From positions 8,928,001 through 8,992,000 of the forward strand of contig NZ_CP015163.1 in assembly GCF_003312875.1 (NCBI RefSeq): DNA of 64,000 nucleotides. Direction: 5' to 3'. The stretch comes from Amycolatopsis albispora (GTDB taxonomy: Bacteria > Actinomycetota > Actinomycetes > Mycobacteriales > Pseudonocardiaceae). Below are positions 15,312 through 23,408 of this stretch, one piece after another (the first letter of the stretch is position 1; the number at the start of each line of letters is the position of its first letter). Made by a program: the position numbers and the translations under genes. The notes beneath the pieces are model-generated. The model saw only the letters and a list, made by a program, of their open reading frames with translations, searched no databases and was not told the origin of the DNA.

Positions 15312-16253
15312 CTAACCGACCAGCGCTCGCCAGGTGATCGGGCCCGCGTTGCCGTCGGCCACCAGCCGGTTCGCGCGCTGGAAGTCGCGGACCGCGGTGG
15401 CGGTCACACCAGCGAACTCGCCGTCCACGAGCAGGCCCGCGCTGCGTTTGTTGAGCGCGACCTGGAGTCCGCGGACGTGATGGCCGCGGGCCCCTTGGTT
15501 CAGCGAGGGGACCAGCTTCGGCCACGTCGCCGGGCCGACCTGGCCGTCGTCGGCGAGCCCGTTCGTCTGCTGGAACCGCTTCACCGCGGTCACCGAGACC
15601 GAGCCGTAGTTGCCGTCGGCCACCAGTTCGGAGCCGCGCTGGTTCAGCAGGTGCTGGATGACCGTCACGGTCGCCCCGCGGGCGCCGGGATCGATCCGGG
15701 GCCAGCCGCCGCCGAGATCGACCCCGCGGGCGGCCAGGAACGGCACCGGGTTCACGGTCGGGCCCAGTCCACCGGAGTGGACCTCGAAGTGCAGGTGTGG
15801 TCCGGTCACGTTGCCCGTCGCGCCCATGTCGGCGATGCGCTGGCCCGCCGACACGGACTTGCCGAGCGCGACGCGATAGGCGTCGAGGTGGCCGTAGTAG
15901 GTGTAGATGCCGCCGCCGTGGGAGAGCACGATCGCGTTGCCGGTGCGGCCGCCGAGCCCGCCGCCCCAGGAGCGGCGGATCACCGTGCCGGCCGCCGCCG
16001 CGTAGACCGCGGTGCCCGTGGAGTTGGTGACGTCCTGGCCCGCGTGCGGGCCGCCCGGGCGCGGTGCGCCGTAGTGGCCGCCGTCGGGGAACCGGCCCAG
16101 CGCGGGATTGCACCAGGCCGCGTTCTTCAGCGTGGCCGCGGAAGCTGGCGCCGCCGAAATGGTCGCGCCCAGCGCGGTCATTCCGAGCACGGAAATCCCG
16201 AGCCCGGTCAGTGCCCGCCGGCGGGACAACTTCGCACCACACGATTCACACAT
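15312..16253 (-). CDS. Secreted M23 endopeptidase with two peptidoglycan-binding domains
   Basis: A 313-aa zinc metallopeptidase acting on cell-wall peptidoglycan. It has a twin-arginine signal peptide (SRRRALTGLG then APASAA near residue 40). The LytM/M23 domain follows: His70 and Asp74 in GPHAGQDV, and His153/His155 in GPHLHFEVH. Two C-terminal PG_binding_1 repeats lie at about 185-245 and 250-313 (VTVIQHLLNQRGSELVADGNYG and VRGLQVALNKRSAGLLVDGEFAG). ATG 16253 is preceded by AAGGAG at a good distance; GTG/ATG codons further upstream are less likely. It is bracketed by two IS481-type elements, but its own sequence is intact. Confidence 0.9.
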   Translation of the reverse strand: MCESCGAKLSRRRALTGLGISVLGMTALGATISAAPASAATLKNAAWCNPALGRFPDGGHYGAPRPGGPHAGQDVTNSTGTAVYAAAAGTVIRRSWGGGLGGRTGNAIVLSHGGGIYTYYGHLDAYRVALGKSVSAGQRIADMGATGNVTGPHLHFEVHSGGLGPTVNPVPFLAARGVDLGGGWPRIDPGARGATVTVIQHLLNQRGSELVADGNYGSVSVTAVKRFQQTNGLADDGQVGPATWPKLVPSLNQGARGHHVRGLQVALNKRSAGLLVDGEFAGVTATAVRDFQRANRLVADGNAGPITWRALVG

Positions 16254-16360
16254 GTTGCTCCTTGGGCGCCGGACCACGTTGTCGGTGTTGTTGGTGAATA
16301 CCCACTAGTACCGGCGCCGTTCCCGCGTCGGTGTCCCCCGAAGACACCACACGGGCTAGG

Positions 16361-17333
16361 TGTCCTTGGCCATCAGGTTGGTGGCGGGAAGGTCTTGGTT
16401 GACGTAGGGAGAGCCTCCGGTTGAGGTGTGGTTTGTCCAGGACCCATCTCAACCGGAGGCTCTCGTGGCACACCTAATGCCCGGACTACGTTCCTGGGCA
16501 GGTTGCTGATCGTCCAGCGTCATCAGGCCAGCTGGCCGCAAGCGCAGTTTGCCTGCGCGATGGGAATCTCCCGCAAGTGCGTGAAGACCTGGCTGGACCG
16601 CTACGCCAGCGAGGGCCAGCCAGGTCTGCGGGATCGATCCTCGCGACCGCATACCTCACCGCGGCGGACCAGCGACGAACTCGAAGCACGGATCATCGCG
16701 TTGCGCCAGCGTGAACGCCGCGGCCCGGCCTGGCTCGGGGGTGAGCTGGGTGTCCCGGTGCGCACGGTGTCACGGGTACTGGCGCGTCACCAGATCCGCG
16801 GCTGGCCGCGCTGGACCCGATCACCGGGCAGGTGATCCGAGCCAGCAAGACCACCGCGGTGCGCTACGAGCGCGACCGGCCGGGCGAGCTGGTCCACATG
16901 GACGTCAAGAAGATCGGCCGCATCCCGACGGCGGAGGCTGGCGAGTCCACGGCCGGGCCCAACGGGAAGCCACCCGCGCCGCCTTCCTCACCCGGGCGAT
17001 CACCTACTTCGCCGACCACGGCATTACTCGGACCGAACGGCTCGTGACCGACAACGCCTGGCCTACCGCCGGTCACGACGCGCGGTCTGCGCCGAGCACG
17101 GCATCCGGCAGAAGTGCATCACACCCCACTGCCCCTGGCAGAACGGCAAGGTCGAACGCCTCAACCGCACCCTGCAAACTGAATGGGCCTACCGCCAAGC
17201 CTTCACCAGCAACACCGAACGCACCGCCGCCCTTGCCCCCTGGCTCGAGCACTACAACCCTCAACGACGCCACAGCGCGCTCGGCGGGCACCCACCCACC
17301 AGCCGGCTGCCACCAACGTCCTGGCCAAGTACA
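16361..17333 (+). mobile_element. IS481-type element, copy 2 (973 bp, decayed)
   Basis: Imperfect 24-bp terminal inverted repeats (16361-16384 and 17310-17333) agree at about 20 positions. The flanks are GCTAGG (16355-16360) and CCTAGG (17334-17339), again a CTAG target, with the outermost base differing between the sides. It is about 130 bp shorter than copy 1 and of a different sequence subtype, and its transposase gene is broken by several frameshifts. Confidence 0.8.
16409..16464 (+). promoter_or_regulatory. Leader hairpin abutting the IS481 copy 2 transposase start
   Basis: GAGAGCCTCCGGTTGAG (16409-16425) and CTCAACCGGAGGCTCTC (16448-16464) are perfect 17-bp inverted repeats. The GTG that would start the transposase is at 16465, directly after the 3' arm. 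The hairpin is intact although the gene behind it is not. Confidence 0.6.
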
Positions 17334-17338
17334 CCTAG
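16465..17338 (+). pseudogene. Frameshifted IS481-type transposase
   Basis: Transposase segments appear in different frames. NARTTFLGRLLIVQRHQASW ... GISRKCVKTWLDRY (HTH) runs to about 16835; RYERDRPGELVHMDVKKIGRIP is in a second frame; FLTRAITYFADHGITRTERLVTDN (about 16975-17055) in a third; CPWQNGKVERLNRTL (about 17130-17175) in a fourth; and a final shift is needed for ...VLAKYT and the TAG at 17336-17338. The DDE residues survive, but at least four indels, one within the first ten codons, exclude a working enzyme. As in copy 1 the ancestral stop codon lies in the flanking CTAG. Confidence 0.8.
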
Positions 17339-17934
17339 GGGCGGAACAGGCGGTCCAGGTGGTAGTCGATGGTGGCCATCACCTCGTCGGCCGGACGTTC
17401 CTCGAGAATGACCGTGGTGCGCAAGGAATCGGCGATGCTCCACAGCAGGTGCGCCTCCTGCACCGGATCGCGGTCGGCGGCCACGTCCCCGGCTTCCTGC
17501 GCGGTCCGCAGCAGTCCGGCGAAGAACTCGATCAGCTTCGGCGTGCCTTCGGTGATCACCTGGCGCATCTCCGGCTCGGTCACCGCGCGGATGAAGAACG
17601 CGATCTCGATCAGCTGCTCGGCGCGGGTGATCTCGTCGACCGGCAGCAGCTCGGCCAGGCAGGTGCGCACGATGTCCTTGGGGGACGGGTGCTCGGCGAT
17701 GGCCCGCACCCGCTCGGTGATCCGCCGGTCCCGCTCGGCGCTTTGGTACTGCAGCGCGTACAGCAACATCTCGTCCTTGGTGCGGAAGTAGTGCTGCACC
17801 GCGCCCATCGACAACCCGGCCTCGGTGGCCACCTGCCGCAGGCTCACCGCCTCCAGCCCGCGCTCGGTCGCCAGCCGCACCAGCGCCCTGGCGATGCGAC
17901 GGCGGCGTTCGTCCTGGTCGACCTTCTTCGGCAA
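17335..17934 (-). CDS. TetR family regulator of the PH-domain operon
   Basis: A 199-aa TetR protein. The HTH spans RRRRIARALVRLATERGLEAVSLRQVATEAGLSMGAVQHYFRTKDEML, and a TetR_C_6-like ligand domain follows (VRTCLAELLPVDEITRAEQLIEIAFFIRAVTEPEM). TTG 17934 (MPKKVDQDERR, with AAGGGGGG just upstream) is chosen; the open frame extends far beyond under the divergent gene. A palindrome at 17989-18012 separates it from two PH-domain genes. The stop codon (17335-17337) falls in the CTAG target of IS481 copy 2, so the insertion just spared the gene. Confidence 0.83.
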   Translation of the reverse strand: MPKKVDQDERRRRIARALVRLATERGLEAVSLRQVATEAGLSMGAVQHYFRTKDEMLLYALQYQSAERDRRITERVRAIAEHPSPKDIVRTCLAELLPVDEITRAEQLIEIAFFIRAVTEPEMRQVITEGTPKLIEFFAGLLRTAQEAGDVAADRDPVQEAHLLWSIADSLRTTVILEERPADEVMATIDYHLDRLFRP

Positions 17935-17988
17935 ACCGCCCCCCTTGCCACTGTCCGGAGGCCGCGTTGCCTGGCTGCTCGCCCCTCC

Positions 17989-18012
17989 TTTACCATGCGA
18001 TCGCATTGTAAA
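17989..18012. promoter_or_regulatory. 24-bp palindromic operator
   Basis: TTTAC-C-ATGCGATCGCAT-T-GTAAA is palindromic at every position but one pair. It lies between the divergent TetR gene and the PH-domain operon (start 18034), so it is the probable autoregulatory TetR operator. Confidence 0.72.
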
Positions 18013-18033
18013 CATGGGGACAGGGGACAGACC

Positions 18034-18528
18034 ATGTCGGGGACGGTGCGGCTGCGGCCGCCGAGCAATGAGCTGAATCCACGGGTGATCGGGTGGTGGC
18101 GCGCGCAGTCCGCGCTGCTGTTCGGCGTGCCGGTGGCGGTGCTGGTGGTGCTGGGCCTGCTGCTGCCGGGGGCGCGCTTCTGGCTGCTGCTGCCCGCGGT
18201 GGTGCTGGTGGTGGCCGGGCTGCCGTTTGTCGTGCTGATGCCGCTGTGGTGGTACCGCGTGCACCGCTGGGAGGTCACCGACACCGCGGTCTACGTGCGC
18301 ACCGGCTTCTTCTGGCAGGAGTGGCGCGTCGCGCCGATGTCGCGCATCCAGACCGTGGACACCGTGCGCGGCCCGCTGGAGCAGGGGTTCAAACTGGCCA
18401 CGGTCACCGTGACCACGGCTTCGTCGAAGGGCCCGATCAAGATCGCCGGGCTCGACCACGAACTCGCCGCCGACCTGGCGCAGCAGCTCACCGAGACCAC
18501 CCAGGCCACGCCAGGGGACGCGACATGA
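18034..18528 (+). CDS. Bacterial PH-domain membrane protein (YdbS-like)
   Basis: A 164-aa protein with two adjacent transmembrane helices near the N-terminus (ALLFGVPVAVLVVLGLLLPG and FWLLLPAVVLVVAGLPFVVLM), then a bPH_2 domain (VHRWEVTDTAVYVRTGFFWQEWRVAPMSRIQTVDTVRGPLEQGFKLATVTVTTAS). This is the small partner of the YdbS/YdbT pair; both are membrane proteins of unclear function, linked in Bacillus to sensitivity to some antimicrobial compounds. Its TGA overlaps the ATG of the next gene. Expression is probably controlled by the divergent TetR. Confidence 0.85.
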   Translation: MSGTVRLRPPSNELNPRVIGWWRAQSALLFGVPVAVLVVLGLLLPGARFWLLLPAVVLVVAGLPFVVLMPLWWYRVHRWEVTDTAVYVRTGFFWQEWRVAPMSRIQTVDTVRGPLEQGFKLATVTVTTASSKGPIKIAGLDHELAADLAQQLTETTQATPGDAT

Positions 18529-20039
18529 CCACATCGGAGGAAACCGAAGCCACCTGGCAGAAGCTCGACCGCCGCACGATCTACGTGAGCGCGCTGGTGC
18601 TGGCCGGGGTCGCCGTCGGCGCGGGGGTGCCGACCGGGATCGGGATCGCTTCGGCCAATTCGCTCGGCGTCGCGCTGGCCTGGGTGCTGCCCGCGGCCAC
18701 GCTGCTGATCGCCGGCGGCACGGCGGCGGACTACCTGCGCTGGCTCAAGACGCGGTACCGGGTCGGGCCGGAGCGCGCCGAGCTGCACACCGGGCTGCTG
18801 CTGGTGAAGCGCCGGTCGCTGGCCAGGGAACGCATCCGCAACGTGGACCTGACCGCGAACCCGCTGCTGCGGATCTTCGGGCTGGTCACGGTGAAGATCG
18901 GCACCGGCGAGCAGCGGCAGGGCGGGGAGAGCACGCTGGTGCTCAACCCGGTCACCAAGGCCGAGGCCGACCGCCTGCGCCGGGAACTGCTGAACCGCGG
19001 GTCCACTGTGGACACCCGGGTGGGCGTGGACGGCACGCTGGCCAGGCTGGACCCGGCGTGGATCCGGTACGCCCCGATCTCCTTCGTGGTGCCCGCGCTG
19101 GGCATGGCCGCCGGTGGCGCGGTGATGCAGGTGTCGGACTGGTTCGGCCTGCAGGACGGGTTCGTCCGCTGGATGATCGAGCTGTTCCGCGGCTTCCCGC
19201 TGGTGCTGGTGATCCTGGTGCTCGCGGCCGTCCTGCTGGTGGTCGGCTTCGTCGGCTCGCTCGCGTTGTTCGTCGAGATGTGGTGGAACTACCACCTCGA
19301 ACGCGAACCCGGTGGCACGCTGCGCGTCCGCCGCGGGCTGCTCACCACGCGCTCGATCTCGCTGGAGGAACGGCGGCTGCGCGGGGTCGAGGTGGTCGAA
19401 CCGCTCGGCATCCGGCTGGCCGGCGCGGCCAGGGTGGACGCCGTGGCCACCGGCATGGTGCAGCGCCAGGAGGACGACAAGACCGACACCAGGACGCTGC
19501 TGCCCGCCGCGCCCAAGGAACTCGCCGACCGGATCGCCGCGGTGGTGCTGCGGGAGGAACGGTCGCCGACGGAGGCCGCGCTGCTCACCGCGCATCCGCT
19601 CGCCGCGCGCGGGCGGCGGCTGAGGTGGTCCATCGGCAGCGTGGTGCTGCTCTGCGCCGTTCTTGTGGTGCTCGGGCTGCTGCTCACCGACGTACTCCTG
19701 CACATCGCCTGGATCGCCGCGCTGATCGGGCTGCCGATCGCGGTGGTGCTCGCCTTCGAGGCGTACAAGGCGCTGGGGCACGCCATTTCCGGCGACTACC
19801 TGGTGGCCAGGTCCGGGGCGGTGCGGCGGGCCACGGTGGCACTGCAGCGCGACGGCGTGATCGGCTGGACGGTCAAGCAGTCGATCTTCCAGCGGCGGGC
19901 CAGGTTGCTCACGCTGACCGCCACCACGGCCGCCGGGGCCGGCGGGTACCACGTGTACGACGCCGCGCAGGGCGAAGGGCTGGCGTTCGCCGACGAGGCG
20001 GTGCCCGGACTGCTCGGGCCGTTCCTGGAACGCGGCTAG
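18525..20039 (+). CDS. Multi-PH-domain membrane protein (YdbT-like)
   Basis: A 504-aa protein with three bPH_2 modules separated by pairs of transmembrane helices. Module 1 is about residues 70-150 (KTRYRVGPERAELHTGLLLVKRRSLARERIRNVDL), module 2 about 255-345 (LRVRRGLLTTRSISLEERRLRGVEVVEP) and module 3 about 415-490 (GDYLVARSGAVRRATVALQRDGVIGWTVKQS). Hydrophobic pairs are at about 18-65, 185-250 and 370-410. It overlaps the YdbS-like gene by 4 bp and the two products likely form one membrane complex. Confidence 0.86.
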   Translation: MTTSEETEATWQKLDRRTIYVSALVLAGVAVGAGVPTGIGIASANSLGVALAWVLPAATLLIAGGTAADYLRWLKTRYRVGPERAELHTGLLLVKRRSLARERIRNVDLTANPLLRIFGLVTVKIGTGEQRQGGESTLVLNPVTKAEADRLRRELLNRGSTVDTRVGVDGTLARLDPAWIRYAPISFVVPALGMAAGGAVMQVSDWFGLQDGFVRWMIELFRGFPLVLVILVLAAVLLVVGFVGSLALFVEMWWNYHLEREPGGTLRVRRGLLTTRSISLEERRLRGVEVVEPLGIRLAGAARVDAVATGMVQRQEDDKTDTRTLLPAAPKELADRIAAVVLREERSPTEAALLTAHPLAARGRRLRWSIGSVVLLCAVLVVLGLLLTDVLLHIAWIAALIGLPIAVVLAFEAYKALGHAISGDYLVARSGAVRRATVALQRDGVIGWTVKQSIFQRRARLLTLTATTAAGAGGYHVYDAAQGEGLAFADEAVPGLLGPFLERG

Positions 20040-20048
20040 ATTGGCGGT

Positions 20049-21074
20049 ATGCGCACCGCTTTCGGGGAAGGGTTCGACGTCCCGGCCGGGTACCTGAACA
20101 CGCCGAGCATCGGGGTTCCACCCGCTTCGGCCGCCGACGCGGTGGCCGAAGCGGTGGACCGCTGGCGGCACGGCGCGGACCGGCCGCCGGACTTCGACGA
20201 GGTGGTGGCGGCCTCACGAGCGGGCTTCGCGGCCCTGATCGGGGTTGGTGCCGACCGGATCGGCACCGGCGCCACCGTCTCGCAGCTGATCTCGATGGTC
20301 GCCGCCGGGCTGCCCGACGGGGCGAAGGTGCTGGTCGCCGAGGGCGACTTCACCAGCGTCACCTTCCCGTTCGCGGCCCAGGCCCGGCGCGGTGTCACCG
20401 TCACCGAGGTACCGCTGGCGCAGCTCGCTGACCGGGCCGAAGGGCACGACCTGGTGGCGGTGAGCGTGGTCCAGTCCGCCGACGGCAGCTACGCCGATCT
20501 CGAGGCGCTGCGGGCCACCGGGGTGCCGGTGCTGCTCGACGCCACGCAGGCCGTCGGCTGGCAGCCGCTCGACCTCGGCTGGGCCGACTGGGTGGTCTCG
20601 GCCTGCTACAAGTTCCTGCTCGCGCCCCGCGGGGCCGCGTGGATCGCGGTGCACCCGCGTGCGTTGGAGCGCACGGTCCCGCACGGCGCGAACTGGTACG
20701 CGGGCGGCAACCCGTGGGAGACCGTCTACGGCCTGCCCATGCGGCTGGCCGACGGCCCGCGCTCGCTGGACCTCTCGCCGACCTGGTTGTCGCACGTCGG
20801 CGCGGCGGTCACGCTGCCGTACCTCGCCTCCCTGGACCTCGAGCAGGTGCGGGCGCACTGCGTGAAGCTGGCCGACTCCGTGCTCATCGGCCTCGGCCTG
20901 CCGGAGCGGGGCAGCGCGATCATTTCGCTCCCGCAGCCGGACGCCCCCGCCCGCCTCACCGAGGCCGGGGTGGTGTGCAGCAAGCGGGCCGGCCGGACCC
21001 GGCTCGGCTTCCACCTCTACAACTCCGCCGAGGACTGTGAGCTGGTGCTGAACGCGCTGCGCCCGTTCGAGTGA
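20049..21074 (+). CDS. Class V aminotransferase-fold PLP enzyme
   Basis: A 341-aa pyridoxal-phosphate enzyme of the aminotransferase class V/cysteine desulfurase superfamily. The PLP aspartate region reads VPVLLDATQAVGWQPLDLGWADWVVSACYKFLLAPRGAAW, in which the YK is the Schiff-base lysine; GTGATVSQLISMVAAGL is the cofactor phosphate loop. It is shorter than most family members (about 380 aa) and lacks the mobile cysteine loop of desulfurases. The reaction is unknown. ATG 20049, 9 bp after the PH-domain operon, possibly the last gene of that operon. Confidence 0.8.
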   Translation: MRTAFGEGFDVPAGYLNTPSIGVPPASAADAVAEAVDRWRHGADRPPDFDEVVAASRAGFAALIGVGADRIGTGATVSQLISMVAAGLPDGAKVLVAEGDFTSVTFPFAAQARRGVTVTEVPLAQLADRAEGHDLVAVSVVQSADGSYADLEALRATGVPVLLDATQAVGWQPLDLGWADWVVSACYKFLLAPRGAAWIAVHPRALERTVPHGANWYAGGNPWETVYGLPMRLADGPRSLDLSPTWLSHVGAAVTLPYLASLDLEQVRAHCVKLADSVLIGLGLPERGSAIISLPQPDAPARLTEAGVVCSKRAGRTRLGFHLYNSAEDCELVLNALRPFE

Positions 21075-21109
21075 CCATCCCAGCCGGGCGTCGGTTACCG
21101 TGACACCTC

Positions 21110-21811
21110 GTGGTTGGTGCCAACTTCTCCTACCCCGGTGGTGACGCCACGGGCGACACCCGGCCGTTGCCACGTGTCGGGCAGCCCGCGCCGCGCCCGT
21201 CCGGGCCGCCTGGCTCGTCCGGGCCGTCCGGATCGCTGTTCCGCGGCCCGGTGTTCCAGGGCGTCGGGCTGGTGCTCGTCGCGCTGGTGTCCGGGCTGGT
21301 CTGGTGGCTGATCCGGTACGAGGCCGAGCCCGAGGTGCAGGCCCAGCCGGACCCGCTGGTCTCCGGCGAGTTCAAGTACGAGCGCGTGGCGGGCCCCGCC
21401 ACCAGCGCCGACTGCGCGGGCAACTCCTACGGCGAGATCAAGCGCTGGTTCGGCGAGCACCCGTGCCAGCGGGTGGTGCGCGCGCTGTACGTGACCAACG
21501 CCGGGGAGGGCGCGCGGGCGCTGGTCTCGGTGGTGCTGGTCACCATGCCGGACCCGGAGCTGGCCGCGCAGCTCAAGGCGGTCACCGACACCGACAACAC
21601 CGGCAACATCAGCGACCTGCTCCGCGACGGCACGGCCAACCTGCCCAAGGCGCCGGACGTGGCCAAGGGCAACTACGAGTCCAAGGTCAGCGGCGCCGAG
21701 GTGACCATCGTCGAGGGCGACTTCTACGACAAGCACAAGAACGACCAGCTGCTCAAGCGCATCACCACCGACGCGCTGCGGCTGTCGGACGCGCTGCGCC
21801 CGGGAACCTAG
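21110..21811 (+). CDS. Single-pass membrane protein of unknown function
   Basis: A 233-aa protein with a Pro/Gly/Ser-rich cytosolic N-terminus (1-45), one transmembrane helix (VFQGVGLVLVALVSGLVWWLI, about 48-68) and an extracytoplasmic domain of about 165 residues containing two cysteines (ADCAGNSY and HPCQRVV), probably a disulfide. The pattern ARALVSVVLVTMPDPELAAQLKAVTDTDNTGNISDLLRDG is conserved-looking, but I recognise no named family. GTG start at 21110. It converges with the ferritin-like lipoprotein gene, leaving 7 bp. Confidence 0.7.
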   Translation: MVGANFSYPGGDATGDTRPLPRVGQPAPRPSGPPGSSGPSGSLFRGPVFQGVGLVLVALVSGLVWWLIRYEAEPEVQAQPDPLVSGEFKYERVAGPATSADCAGNSYGEIKRWFGEHPCQRVVRALYVTNAGEGARALVSVVLVTMPDPELAAQLKAVTDTDNTGNISDLLRDGTANLPKAPDVAKGNYESKVSGAEVTIVEGDFYDKHKNDQLLKRITTDALRLSDALRPGT

Positions 21812-21818
21812 AAACCCC

Positions 21819-22766
21819 TCAGGTCCCCGGCAGCGCGACCGCCGCGGGCTGCTCGCCCGCTTCCTTGCGCCACGACGTGCCACGCGTGGCCGAGCCGACC
21901 AGCGCGCGCAGCGCGACCGTGCGCACCGCCGCGTCGTCGGTGCGTTCGAGCACGCCGCGCCAGGCCGCGGCCGCGTCCGCCTCGGCCGTGGCCACCAGCA
22001 CCATCGCCGACTTCGCGTCGGTCACCGGCTTGGGCGGCAGGTAGGCGGGCTCGGTGGCGACCGGCGTCGCCCCGGCCGCGGACAGCAGCCGCTCGCAGGC
22101 GTCGCGGCGGTCGCGGTGCGCGGTCGCGCCGTTCTCGGTCCCGCTGCGGAAGTCGCCCGGCAGGAACGCGGTGACCAGGCCGTACACCCAGACCGCCGCG
22201 TGCTCGGCGGACAGCGCGTCCTGCAGCGCGGTCACCGACTCCTGGGGCAGCGGCCCGGCCTGCGGGGGCGGCACGTCGTCGTCGGCCTGCCCGGCCCCCA
22301 ACTCGGGGGACAGCTGCTGCAGCGCCGCGCAGCCCGCGGCCACCGAACCGGCCAGCCCGGCGCGGTGGCGCGGCAGCGACGGCACCAGGTCCGCGGCCTG
22401 CTTGCGGGCCTGCTCCAGCCGTTCTTTCAGGTCGCCGAGCCCGGCGGCCTTCCCGCTGTCGGCGGTGACCGAGGACTTGGGCCGGTTGAGCCTGTCCACT
22501 TCGGACTGCAGCGCGTCGGCCTGCGCGGTGCGCGCGGCGGCGACCTGCTTGGCCAGCTCGGCCGCCGCCCCGCCGCCCGAGGCCAGTGTGGTGGCGGCGG
22601 AGGCGTCCGCACGGGCCTGCTCCAGCAGCGGGACCAGCTCGTCGGGCGCGGTTTCGTAGCCGGGGCCGCACGCGGCGGCCAGCGGCAGCACCACCGCGGT
22701 GGTGCCCAGCAGCGCACCCGCGGTCAGGAAGCGCCGTCGGCTCAGCGGCGTCGGTCTTGCTCTCAC
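21819..22766 (-). CDS. DUF4439 ferritin-like lipoprotein (Tat-exported)
   Basis: A 315-aa exported lipoprotein. The N-terminus carries a twin-arginine signal (SRRRFLTAGALLG) ending in a lipobox LPLAAAC with the acylated Cys33. The middle is coiled-coil-like (ELAKQVAAARTAQADALQSEVDRLNRP). The C-terminal domain (from about 180) resembles the DUF4439 ferritin-like four-helix fold: ALQDALSAEHAAVWVYGLVTAFLP ... HRDRRDACERLLSAAGATPV. The metal ligands seen in true ferritins are not obvious beyond the EHAAVW and HRDRRD motifs, and the function is unknown. GTG 22766 is taken as the start since upstream codons lie outside the signal peptide. Confidence 0.75.
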   Translation of the reverse strand: MRARPTPLSRRRFLTAGALLGTTAVVLPLAAACGPGYETAPDELVPLLEQARADASAATTLASGGGAAAELAKQVAAARTAQADALQSEVDRLNRPKSSVTADSGKAAGLGDLKERLEQARKQAADLVPSLPRHRAGLAGSVAAGCAALQQLSPELGAGQADDDVPPPQAGPLPQESVTALQDALSAEHAAVWVYGLVTAFLPGDFRSGTENGATAHRDRRDACERLLSAAGATPVATEPAYLPPKPVTDAKSAMVLVATAEADAAAAWRGVLERTDDAAVRTVALRALVGSATRGTSWRKEAGEQPAAVALPGT

Positions 22767-22889
22767 GACGCCCCATCCTGCCAGCACACCCCGGCCGGGC
22801 GTGCTCGTGCGTGCCCGACGGCGTTGCGGATAAGTTGCGGATAAGCTGGACCATCACTGAGCCGAACAGCCGAACAGGAGAGCGCCAAG

Positions 22890-23408
22890 GTGGCAGGAGA
22901 ACTCGCCGGGCGGCTCGAGCCGATCGTGGCCGAAGCCGTTTCGGGCGCGGGTTTCGAGCTCGATGCCCTCGAGGTGCAGCAGGCGGGCCGCCGCAAGCTG
23001 GTCAAGGTCGTCGTCGACGGCGAAGACGGCGTGGGGTTGGATGAGGTGGCCGAGGTCAGCAGGACCGTTTCGGCCGCGCTGGACGAGCAGGAGCACATCC
23101 TGGCCGGCGCGTACACCCTGGAGGTCACCTCGCCGGGCGTGGACCGCCCGCTGAGCAAGCCGCGGCACTGGCGCCGCGCGCGGTTCCGGCAGGTCCGGGT
23201 GACCCCGGCCGAGGGCGCCGGCTTCGTCGGCCGCGTCGGGCACTGCGGGGAGGACGGCGCGCGCATGCTGGTCGACGGCGAGCTGCGCACCGTCCGGTAC
23301 GCCGACGTCGCCAAAGCGGTGATCGAGATCGAGTTCCGGCAGCCGCCCGCCGAGGAGCTGCGGCTGCTGGAAGGCGACAAAATCAATACGGAGGAGGAGT
23401 CGAAGTGA
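22890..23408 (+). CDS. rimP: Ribosome maturation factor RimP
   Basis: A 172-aa RimP needed for maturation of the 30S subunit. The N-terminal domain has [50 protein letters not shown], and [29 protein letters not shown] is the family signature before the C-terminal SH3-like domain. GTG 22890 follows AGGAG. Its TGA overlaps the GTG of nusA (23405-23408). It is the first gene of the rimP-nusA-ylxR-infB block. Confidence 0.95.
   Translation: MAGELAGRLEPIVAEAVSGAGFELDALEVQQAGRRKLVKVVVDGEDGVGLDEVAEVSRTVSAALDEQEHILAGAYTLEVTSPGVDRPLSKPRHWRRARFRQVRVTPAEGAGFVGRVGHCGEDGARMLVDGELRTVRYADVAKAVIEIEFRQPPAEELRLLEGDKINTEEESK

Noticed and set aside
14203-17333. Composite transposon formed by the two IS481-type copies around the M23 gene
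   Set aside because: The copies differ in length and sequence, each has its own CTAG flank, and no outer duplication joins them.
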